A DNA stretch of 64,000 nucleotides, taken from positions 105,169,463-105,233,462 of the forward strand of contig NC_134277.1 in NCBI RefSeq assembly GCF_949628215.1. The letters are read 5' to 3'. The notes beneath the pieces are model-generated. The model ran no database searches. It was not told the DNA's origin and saw only the letters and a program-made list of their open reading frames with translations. The stretch is from Phalacrocorax aristotelis. Its lineage: Eukaryota; Chordata; Aves; Suliformes; Phalacrocoracidae. The position numbers were made by a program, and so were the translations under genes. Positions within the stretch are counted from its first letter, which is position 1. The number at the start of each line of letters is the position of its first letter. Of this stretch, positions 54,175 to 64,000 are shown piece by piece.

Positions 54175-55240
54175 CCTGTATGAGTATCAGGTAGATGATA
54201 CAAAACTGGGAAGAGTGGTTGATAGACCAGATGGTTGTGCTCCAATTCAGAGGGACTTCAGCAGGCCGAAGACACAGGCAAATGGGAATCTCATGAAGTT
54301 CATCCAAGCAAAATGCAAAGTCCTGCACCAGAGGAGGAACATTCTGTGCACCAGAACAGGCTAGTGGCCAAGTGCCTGGAAAGCAGTTTTGCAGAAAAAT
54401 GAGAAAAAACTTCTTTCCTGTGAGGGTGACAGAGCAGTGGCACAGGCTGCTCACGGAGGCTGTAGAGTCTCCTTCCCTGGAGACATTCAAAACATGCCTG
54501 GACGCAGCCCTGTGCCCCCTGCTCTGGGGTGTCCCTGCTCAAGCAGGGGGGTTGGACGAGATGATCTCCAGAGGTCCCTTCCAACCCCTACCATTCTGTG
54601 ATTGTGTGAAAAGGACCTGGGGGTCATGGTGGACAATGGTTTGACAATGAGACAGCAATGTACCTTTGCAGAAAGAGGCCAACAGCTTCCTAAATTGTAT
54701 TTGGATAAGCATTTTCAGTAGGTTGTGGGAGGTGATCCTTCCTCTCTGGTTAGAATGGTGAGACCACGCCTGGAGTCCTGTGTCCAGTCCTGCACTCTGT
54801 GGTAGGAGAGACATGGACATACTGGAATGGGTCCAGTAAAGGACCATAAATACGATGCTTGGACATCAGACACAGGATGAGAGGCTGAGAGCTGGGATTA
54901 TTCACCCTGGAAAAGAGAGGGGGGATTAGCTGTGTCTAAATACATGATGGAGAGGTGGGAATGGAAAGAAAGTAAGGATGGTGGAACCAAACTCCTCTTG
55001 GTGATAGACCAAAAGGCAATGGGCACCAGCTGAAATACAGGATAGGTTTTTCATTGTGGGGATGGTCAAACACTGGAACAAGTTTTCCAGAGTGGTTACA
55101 GAGTCTCCACCATTGGAGACGGTCAAAACCTGAGTGGACATTGTCTGAGCGACCAGTTGTAGTGCACACTTCTTTGAACAGGGGGATTGGAGTAGTCAAT
55201 TTTAAGAACTCTCTTCCAACCTCAATGATTTTGTGATTCT
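54175..55240 (+). mobile_element. Older CR1 copy carrying a nested younger CR1
   Basis: Plus-strand CR1 sequence begins in the RT segment after the catalytic box (GATGATACAAAACTGGG, then the TGCACCAGAACAGGC block). It is interrupted at 54399 and resumes at 54613 with GGACCTGGGGGTCATGG, the next part of the element. It runs through the conserved 3' segment to TCAATGATTTTGTGATTCT at about 55239. It has many substitutions, and no long frame survives. Confidence 0.88.
54399..54607 (+). mobile_element. Young CR1 3' fragment inserted in the older CR1
   Basis: A 209-bp 3' end is nearly identical to 60554-60762 of the 60-kb CR1, from ATGAGAAAAAACTTC to the terminal ATTCTGTGATTGTGT. The old element's sequence continues on either side. 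GAAAA occurs at both borders (54394-54398 and 54608-54612), a possible short target duplication. Confidence 0.9.
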
Positions 55241-55950
55241 AGATTAGATAAGGTTAATCCTAATAACAAAAAGGGTATAAATCTACTGTGCCACTGTTAC
55301 TCCTAAGGAACTGTGGATATTTCAGACAGCTCTCAGTATCCCAAAGAACACTACTTTGCACTTTCAGAAGAAGTGGCAGATTATGTCTGATGAGAACCTA
55401 GATCTTTTGGCACTGGCATAGAAGACCCCAGATTTATCTTGCCAACCTTCAGAAAGAGCAGTGTCAACTCCAGGCAGTGTTTGTGATTGTCAGTAAAAGT
55501 TAAAGATGCATTTTTTTTTTTTTTAAGACTTCTTCATTTTGTTGGGGAAAATGAGTCAGACTGTAGGTGATGGAAAAAGCTGAACTACAGCTTAGTTTGG
55601 TTAGAGTTATGGGATTTACTACTATGCTGGAAAATCAGTTTGGGGAAATTAAGTTTATTTGCATAAAGAGTAGACAAGGAACAAACAAATAAATGGAAAA
55701 TAAATAAAAACATCCTGTTGTGTAAAATGTTAGCGAGAGACCAGAGCTTTGATAAGGCAAAGGCAAAATGCCTTTATGTAAGAAAACCGTTAAATCAGAG
55801 CCTGAGGTTGCTGCTAGTTCTTGGCTTGTTAAAGCTCACAGTAGGCTGGTGTCTTAACACTATTGTTGCTTGAGAAACTGATGTAAAAGGTCAGTAATCT
55901 TCATAAGTTTCTGTTTGGGCCTGAAGCTTCACAGGACAATTTTGCATTTA

Positions 55951-56191
55951 AAAAACAAAAACAAAAAAAACAAACAAACAAAAAAAAACCAAACAAACAA
56001 AAAAAACCAAAAAAAAAAAACAAAACCAGAAAAAAAACCAAAACCCAAACCGAAACGCCACCCTATAACTCCCTCCCCCTCAAAAAAAAACCTGAAACAA
56101 ACCAAACAAAACACCCAAAACCAAAAAAACCCAAACCAAACAACAGCAACAAAAACAACCCCAAAGCATAAAACCTCCCCCACAAAACAAA
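55951..56191. repeat. A/C-only low-complexity tract, about 240 bp
   Basis: On the + strand the tract is almost entirely A and C, with few G or T, in shifting units of AAAC, AAACC and AACCC. There is no stable period. Confidence 0.85.
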
Positions 56192-57200
56192 TCCTAATAA
56201 AAATAACCTTTATGCAAACTGCATGGAAGACCTGTTGCAACTTTGATGTTAGCGGAAGGTTGCTGGAAGTTAATTGAAAAAAAGAAAAAAAGAGCAGAAA
56301 ACCCAAACAAAGAAACGAAGAAGGTGAAGAGTCAGAAGTGTGAAATGTTATGTTGAGGAAGATAAAATGTGATAAAGGCAAACTATCTTCCCTATTTGAA
56401 AATCTCTGCCTAATTCAGTGTACTTTGCCGCAATGATTTTTTAGAATGTATCTGTTCCTGAAACCCGCCTTGTATAAAAGAAGGGGGAGGGAAACAACCA
56501 ATGGTAATTTAAATAGTGTGCACGTTTCCTTCAAGTGATATTTACAGTATTTCATAATAGTGCCCCATTTCAAACCTACTTCACAGCTAGCTTACAAGGA
56601 TCAAGCGGTAAGGATGGCATGTAAAATTTAATCTTGCAGGTCTTGGTCAACTCTTCTAAATCTAGAACAACAGGCAGTATAAAATCAGGACATTTGTACC
56701 TTAAAAGGGTGGTTTTCTGAAAGTTAGAAAATGGCACATATGCAATCACTTAAATACTGTATTGAACATATTTAGCTTCTATATACTTCAACTATCTACA
56801 AAATGAAACATATTCTAGTAAAATTTATGGAAAAATTCTGGAAAAATATCAAGAATCAAATGATATACATCAGAAAATTAGTTTTTTCTGTACTAATACA
56901 TGAGAGTTTAACTACCATATCTGCAAACCACTTAAAAAACCCCAAACCAAATCAAACACCAAAACCCCACCTTATTTCGGTCTTGTGTAACCTGAAGAAA
57001 TTAATTTATAAGGACCTTGCATTGTATAACCTCAAAGCACTTTTCAGGGTCTGCCTTTGTTATAAATTTCAAGAAACATTGTTGTTGTGTTCCTTCCACT
57101 CCTTGCCTCAATCTAATATAGTATTCTCTTCCATTTCTCAAAATGCTGATATTGTACAACGCATGTTTCTTCAGCAGTGGTAGGTTCATTAAATATTAGG

Positions 57201-57278
57201 AAAAACAAAACAAAACAAAACCAACCCAACCCAACCCAAAACCACCAAACCAAAAACAAACCACAAACACAAACCAAC
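57201..57278. repeat. A/C-only low-complexity tract, about 78 bp
   Basis: It begins as (AAAAC)n, becomes CCAACCCAACCCAACCC and ends as ACCAAAC-type units. The middle part resembles telomere-like AACCC but lacks the T of the vertebrate telomere unit. Confidence 0.85.
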
Positions 57279-59302
57279 TATATTTTAGGCTTTAATAATA
57301 AAAATAAATAAATAAAGGCAACAAAAAAGCCTGACACTGAAAGCTGGAGTCTTTTCCTAATCAACCACTGCTGGATTTAGAATTCAGATTTATGGAAGAA
57401 GCAGTCTTTATACATATGTTTAATACAACTGGATTCTTCTGATTGTGCTGAGTGGGACAAGGAAATGAAAACTTAATCTCTAGAGAAATATGAAAATATA
57501 ACTGACTGCAAAGGAGAAAAAAATCAATATTGCTTTAAATTCCAACTTGACTAGGAACATACTGTGGGTTGGTATGTATATTAACAAACTGATTATTTCC
57601 CTAATCCTACTGAGATTTTCCTTTTCATGTACTAAGTTTTTGGCATGTTTTCCTCTGTTACTTTCAAATTAGATGTTGAAAGTTGCATTCAAATATAATC
57701 ACAAAAACTTGCAAGTGAATATTTCCAAATACATTTAAAAATAGCTACATTTAAAATCTTCCATATTTCTTTGAAAGAAAAAAATATCAAACATCAAGCT
57801 TAGTCAATAATTTAGTTAAAAGCAGATTTCTGTGCTTTTGTTTAGTGGAGGGAAGGGGAATCAATCCTTTATTCCTCCTTACAGGGTGTGATGGGCAGCC
57901 AGTAAAAGCAGTAGAAAGAGTGGATTGTGGCTGTACATCTCAGGTGGTGGGCAGGATTTTGGCCGCTTTTGACAGAACTATGTAAATTTTCTGTGTTTGA
58001 TTTGTTTATTCTCTCCCCTCTTTGCCTCCCAGACAAAGTGATTTAGTGACAAGAGATGTGGGAGGTGGGTTACCTGGGATTATGAGTTAAAAAGCAGGCT
58101 CTGGCAGGATAGCTTCTCCTGAAATAGAAAAGGTCTTGATGCATTTCTAACTTGTAATTTTCTTCTTTCTACACTTGTACTCTGTTTTTACAGGACTTTC
58201 CTCATACCAAAAACGTATCAGTTTAACTAATTTCTATTTTCATCTGGATAATCCTATGCAGCTCTCACATGGCTGGGTCAGAGCAGTTTGGGATGTTGCT
58301 GGTGCCTGAGTGAAAATTGGCAGTGACTGGCTGCAGCTGTTTTCTTCCTTAATCTTCACAGTTCCTTACATCACCTCCATTACCAGTTTGACAATATCCT
58401 TGTCACTGTTTTGGTCTACTCCTTGCTTATGTTGACCTAATTAACTAATTATGTTGAATCTAATTAACTGATCATGTGTAGATAAAATTGATACAAATGT
58501 ATTTTTTGAAACTATTCTTTTTTAGGTGAGGACTTCGCTTTCTGAACTTCACAGTCCGTGCTTAATCCAGTGTATTTGTACACACTGTAGTAGAATATTT
58601 TTAGCTGATTTTTGTTTCAATAACCTGGCACTGCATAGCTTTTTTAGGTGTTATTCCATCTCCCTGAACATCCTAGGTGACCATTCCTGTGTGAAGCTTC
58701 ATACCTCCCCTACACCCCAAATTTGGTGCAATTCCGAGGAGGACATGTGAGGCTGAGGAGCCTCTCCTCATACAAAACATGTTATTAAATCTTGCAATCC
58801 CATCCTCCCAAAGAGGTGAGAGTTCTGCTGGCTGAGACATTAGAGAGATACACTGATGACAAGTCCCAAAAGCAAATAGCACAAGCTTGTTGACTGACAG
58901 TCTTAGTGCTATGTCTTGTGGAGGTTTTCTCTTAATACAGATACGTTGCTATCAAGCTAATCCTATTGCTGTCCTTAATAACAATTTTCACACTACTGCC
59001 CATAAAATGATCTTTAAAACTGTTTTTCTGATGAGTTTAACATAATTATATAATAAGTATATGAGATTATTGCAAGTCTTTATTACCAAGGATTAGCTAA
59101 TAAAATTACCCAACAAATTAATAATAAATTCCTTAAAAGACTAGCCATGTGCAATTAGATATAATTTAGAAAATGCTCAGAAGATGGTGCACTGTGTTTT
59201 TCTACAGTATCCTATCTACGTTGTTGGAATCAATTTAAATTACAGGCACTTGTGAGTTTCTAGTATGTAATTCTGCCTGGAGAAATCAAATATTTTGTCA
59301 GC

Positions 59303-60764
59303 ACTCACCCACAAGTGCTGATGGAGCTGGCGGATGTTCTTGCTGAGCTACTCTCCATCATCTTTGAAAGGTCATGGAGGACAGGAGAGGTGTCCGAGGA
59401 CTGGAGGGTAGCCAGTTTCACTCCAATCTTCAAAAAGGGCAAGAAGGAAAACCTGGGAAACTGTAGGTCAGTCAGCCTCACTTCCATCCCCAAAAAGGAG
59501 ATGGAACAGTTCATCCTGGAGGTAATCTCCAGGCATTCAGAGGAAAAGAAGGTTATCAGAAGTAGTCAGCATGGATTCACCGAGGCTGGGTCAATGAAGG
59601 GAGAGCAGTAGATGTTGTCTATCTTGACTTCAGTAAGGCATTCGACACTGTCTCCCATAGCATCCCCATAGGTAAGCTTAGGAAGTGTGGGTTGGGTGAG
59701 CGGACAGTGAGGTGGACAGAGAACTGGCTGAACAGCAGAGCTCAGAGTGTCATGATCAGTGGAGCAGAGTTTGGATGGAGGCTTATTACTAGTGATGTTC
59801 CCCAGGGGTCTGTGCTGGGTCCAGTCCTGTTCAATATATTCATCAATGACCTGGATGATGGTATAGAGTGAAACCTCAGCAAGTTCGCTGATGATACCAA
59901 GCTGGGATGAGTGGCTGATAAACCAGAAGGCTGTGCTGCCACCCAGAGAGACCTGGACAGGCTGGAGAGCTGGGCCGAGGGGAACCTCATGAAATTCAAC
60001 AAAAGCAAGTGCAAGGTCCTGCACCTGGGAAGGAACAACCCTGTGCACCAGTACAGGCTGGGGGTTGACCTACTGGAAAGCAGCTCTGCTGAGAAGGACC
60101 TGGGAGTGCTGGTGGAGAGCAGGTTGACCATGAGCCAGCAGTGTGCTCTTGTGGCCAAGAAGGCCAACGGTGTCTTGAGGTGCATTGAAAGGAGTGTCAC
60201 CAGCAGGTCAAGGGAGGTTATTCTCCCCCTGTACTTCACCCTAGTGAGACCACATTTGGAGTACTGTCTCCAGTTTTGGGCTCCCCAGTTCAAGAAGGAT
60301 GTGGAACTCCTTGAGCAAGTCCAGCAGAGCACTACCAAGATCATCAGGGGACTGGAGCATCTCCCTTATGAGGAAAGGCTGAGAGGCTTGGGTTTGTTTA
60401 GCCTGGAGAAGACTGTGTGGGGATTTCATAAATACCTATAAATATCTGAAGGGTGGGTGTCAGGACGATGGGACTAGGCTGTTTTCATTAGTGCCCAATG
60501 ACAGGACAAGGGGCACTGGGCATAGGTTGGAACACAGGAAGTTCCACCTCAATATGAGGAAAAGCTTCTTTCCTGTGAGGGTGACAGAGCAGTGGAACAG
60601 GCTGCTCAGGGAGGCTGTGGAGTCTCCTTCCCTGGAGACATTCAAAACATGCCTGGACACAGCCCTGTGCCCCCTGCTCTGGGGTGTCCCTGCTCAAGCA
60701 GGGGGGTTGGACGAGATGATCTCCAGAGGTCCCTTCCAACCCCTACGATTCTGTGATTCTGTGA
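59303..60764 (+). mobile_element. CR1 LINE, 5'-truncated, 1.46 kb with intact 3' end
   Basis: Plus-strand CR1 from the RT N-terminal block (IIFERSWRTGEVSEDWR in the frame 59315-59611) through [20 protein letters not shown], the FADDT box and the C-terminal thumb-like region (59911-60441). It ends in the 3'UTR with the terminal repeat ATTCTGTGATTCTGTGAT. Stops fall at about 59609 and 59870, and a TGA replaces a codon just after the FADD block. It is therefore inactive, although less decayed than the other long copies. Confidence 0.95.
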
Positions 60765-63239
60765 TACCATGGAAATATTTTTGTTAGAGACCATACAAAG
60801 CTTCTGAGAAATGCTGAATGAAGTCAGACACTATATTCAGTGAAACTGAGAGAAAATCTGTTTATTTTAATCAAGTCAGATATAGAGTTTCATGATCTGG
60901 GTACATAAGTATCTGTCAGCACAGTGTTCTGATTTTGCAACCTTAATGAACAATTTACTCCTATATACGTACATCTGCTAAGAAGGGGTGGGGTTTTTTT
61001 ACAGATTTCTAGCAAGTTTAATAAGTGTGTGTTACATGCTTCTACAAATACAAAATATTGGTTGCACATTTTAGTGTGTGACTTCCTAGACTCTTTAGTT
61101 GAGATGCTAGACTAAATTTAAATAGAATTATGAAGACGGTGAACAACTGCTAAACTGCAGAGACCTATATTTTTCAAAGCAAAACCAGTTCTTTTTCCAC
61201 AAATGACATATTGCTTGGTTTTTAGTTGACATGAAATAACAGAGACATCTCATTGGTAACTGACTTGTGAGGTTTATATAGGAAGTCTAGTTACTGTGAG
61301 AGTTGGACTCCTTGAGAGAATTATTTAGCTCAATAATCTAATCTTCTGAGACCTCCTTTCCCTTAGCTTTACAGGGAGACTGTTCTCTTTATGTAAATGC
61401 CTGTATCATGTACACTGAGCTAGATGGTATGAAAACCTCTGAAGAACTGAAAGCTGTTCTACCAAACATACTGTTGGTTTCTGGATATCGTTCAAAGTGG
61501 TGATAGTTATACAATCATGACAGATTCTATGCCCAAAATGTGTGCTGCTAATTCTGTGGAGATTTTTTTTTTGTTTTAGTGTTAAAACATTATTTATTTA
61601 TTCATTTAACGCTTTATCTTAAATTTGAGCCTACAAGGATTCAGGATCCAAACACTTTCTCTGTTTTTAGAGTTTCCTTTACATTTTTACTGAGCTGTAT
61701 TAAAAGGGCATACATAGGAGGAAACGAGAGCCTAATGTGACCTTAAGATATTTTGACATATGGCTCTTCCACAGAGTTTACATAATCTGGAAGGGAGCAA
61801 TCCCTTACTGAAATATGAACTCTGACACCAGAAGAGGAAAATTCAATGAGCCAGTGAGGTGTCAGAACATCTCAAACATATGTTGGTCTCTGCAATAGAG
61901 CTGTGCCAATCTACATGCTTTGGTGAGAGCATTTTATGAAGCTGCTAGGCATCTGTTGATGCTACACTCACCACACACTTACTGGTGTGGGCAAAAGAAC
62001 AACACAAATACAGATATAAGGGGACTGAAAAGAAGGAAACAACTTCTGTAATTTTCTACATATCCATAACAGCTTTTTCAAGCACATACTTGTTATACAG
62101 ATCTCACCACAGAAGACTGAGGATTTTGAAATGGAAGGAACCCCTTCCCCACTGGTGGGTTGTTAGATATTGACAGGCTGCAAACAGATACTTCAATTCT
62201 GAGGTTGGCTGTCTGCTGTCTGAGCAAAGAGGGTGCTGTATATGACACTGTTGCACCACTCCATGCATTTTTACCTGGCCAGTTTGCCCCACGGTTTGGT
62301 TCAGTTTTTTTCTGTATCACCTGCATAACTTCAGTCTGGCTGTTGGATCAGTGCATGCTAGTTTCTATAAATAGATAGTTTGTGAGCCAACCTCTTTTGC
62401 CTTACAAATCTCACAGCTGTCTGTAATTCATTCATTTTTCTGACATTGAAAATTAATTTCCTCTGTCCCCTGATGTTGCATTATATGATGACTGACGAGA
62501 ATCATTACAATCATTTAAAAAACAAACAAAACCTGAATGCAAGTCTATAAGAGCAAGCCACTCTGAGATCTCTAGAGGGAAATGTTCTTCTTTTCCATCT
62601 TAGCAATTACAAATGTGATTCTTTGCTGTCCTGGGATTGAACTGGTGCCATATCACAGAGCCAAGGGCTGGATGAATGGCTCCAGGAGGAAGACACAACC
62701 CATTTCTGGAAGAACATACCACTAGCTTCTCATCTTACTATGACAAATACTGTGAAAATGAAATACAAGGAAGCGTAGGATATCTGAGAGATGCTTAGAC
62801 AATATCTTCTCTGAAAGTCTTCTTGCAAAAGCTATTTGCATGGAATTAACCCTACTCAATCAGTGTGCTACAAGCAGCAACTGTGTGGGAGAGTTGTGAA
62901 CATGGAGGGTCTGTGTTTTCCTTATACGCCCACACCTATGTTCAGAGTTCCCCTGTTCCGACTCACATTGCTATTTGTTTTCAGCCTGTATAAGTTTTTC
63001 CTGCAAGGCTACATTCCCTGAGGAGTTCCAGCAGCCTCACCTCAACAGCACCCCAATCCCACTACAAGGTGTAGGAGCACTAGTTGTCACCTTCCTTTCT
63101 GTTTGTCTGGGTGGGGTTTTATTTGCAGCCTGGGTCACTGATCCATCATGCCTCTTTCTTGTTATAAAGTCCTCCTGTTCTAGGTTTTATTCTTTTGTTG
63201 TGCTTCTCTGAGAAGTCTGTGTTTCTGCCTTCTCTACAG
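60765..63239. other. Intergenic sequence, nothing recognised
   Basis: AT-rich DNA with short T runs (60995-61001, 61566-61573). No exon, RNA gene or repeat family was recognised. Confidence 0.5.
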
Positions 63240-63690
63240 TTCCCCTTTAAACAGTGAAAGGTGGCCCTTAGTTCACCCCTCAGTCTTCTCTTCTGCAGGC
63301 TGAACACATCCAGTTCCCCCAGCCTGTCCTCATATACTGTGTGCTTCAGTCTTCTGACTTTCGTTGTTGTCCTCTGCTGGGCACTGTCATTTTGTGTACT
63401 GGGGAGGCCAAAGTTGAACACGGCACTTAGGTATGGTTTTACAGGTGCATAGTAGAGGAGAAGAATCCCTTCCCTGGACCTGCAGGTTACGCTTTTTTTG
63501 ATACAACCCTCTGTGTGTTGTCCTTTTTTCAAGATTGTGATGATGACCAGGATATCCAGGTGCTTTTCTGCCTATCTCACAGCTTGCACTGTTGCTTGGG
63601 TTTACTCTATTCCAGAGCTAGGACTTTGCATATTATTTTGTGGGTTCTCATGATATCTTGTTTGCCCACTTCTTCCAGCAATCAGAAGAA
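63240..63690 (-). mobile_element. Diverged CR1 fragment, RT C-terminal region
   Basis: The minus strand at 63146-63532 encodes IKKSVTCRSREGILLLYY, then RLGELDVFSLQKRRLRGEL. These correspond to the [11 protein letters not shown] and GLFSLEKRRLRGDL blocks of CR1 RT. Nucleotide-level CR1 similarity continues to about 63690, through the segment encoding the KVLHLG block. It is strongly diverged and broken. Confidence 0.82.
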
Positions 63691-64000
63691 AACAATCATG
63701 CTCTTTTGAGGAAGAATATGTAAATTTTACTGCTGTATTTCTTAAGAGTTACAATCTGTGAAGCTCTTTTCTGATGGCTTACTTGTATATTCTAACCTGT
63801 GACCTTAATGCCCTTTATGACAAATTTTCAGGGTCACTAAGTTTCACTGTACTTAGAAATTAAAAAGTGTGTTTCATACAGCACCTAATTTTCTCCTTTT
63901 TGACAATTTTCATGGATATTCAATCATCTGAAGCAATTTAATCTATGGAAGTTTTGTGGAAACTACAGCTTCTTTCTCCTTGAACTACTTTTAGTGCATA
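63691..64000. other. Window end, nothing recognised
   Basis: About 300 bases of AT-rich sequence after the CR1 fragment, with no recognised feature. Confidence 0.5.

Larger units (their letters stand above)
55241..59302. other. AT-rich intergenic region with A/C-rich tracts
   Basis: No gene or transposon was recognised. The main features are the two A/C-rich tracts listed separately. The open frames over them (Lys/Asn/Pro-rich) are compositional. Confidence 0.5.

Noticed and set aside
55915..56381. Lys/Pro-rich (+) and Phe-rich (-) open frames
   Set aside because: Entirely a result of the A/C-only tract.
57222..57240. Interstitial telomere repeat
   Set aside because: The unit is AACCC without the T of the vertebrate TTAGGG complement, and it is embedded in general A/C-rich sequence.

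Overview
This window is vertebrate nuclear DNA, almost certainly from a bird. The interspersed repeats are CR1 LINEs, several ending in the ATTCTGTG-type 3' repeat, together with an avian ERVL-like LTR family. There is one multi-exon gene with GT-AG introns and a CpG-island promoter. Nothing bacterial is present: no operons, ribosome-binding sites or CRISPR. The species cannot be named from the sequence.

The single protein-coding gene recognised is CBLN2 (cerebellin-2), on the + strand. Its three coding exons (22202-22522, 24632-24751, 25026-25223) join in phase 0 into a 212-residue secreted C1q-domain synaptic organiser. A CpG island (about 19660-23250) covers the promoter side, a probable 5'UTR exon (20855-20941) and the first coding exon. 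The 3'UTR probably ends near 26675.

Left flank (1-9332) is a transposon pile. A CR1 with an inverted 5' part is split by a 577-bp solo LTR. A complete but inactivated 5.8-kb provirus (3557-9332, minus orientation) follows, with two LTRs, a tRNA-Lys-like primer-binding site, broken gag/pro/pol and no visible env. The zones 9333-19440 and 26680-33400 around the gene hold almost no recognisable transposons, which suits a regulatory desert around a developmentally expressed neural gene. An ancient, unusually long CR1 remnant with traces of the ORF1 esterase, endonuclease and RT lies at 33405-35701 (minus). From 35.7 to 54 kb the sequence is mostly AT-rich and unannotatable, apart from a GC-rich CpG-poor block (37113-37560) and a long, nearly perfect hairpin (50255-50326). 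The right end carries a nested CR1 pair (54175-55240), A/C-only tracts, a 1.46-kb CR1 (59303-60764) and an older CR1 fragment (63240-63690).

The most promising observations are the pre-miRNA-like hairpin at 50.3 kb, the splice-site architecture of CBLN2 (exon 3 itself begins with a consensus donor), a splice-created upstream ORF in its leader, and the twin-priming-like CR1 inversion at the left edge. No novel multi-gene system is visible.
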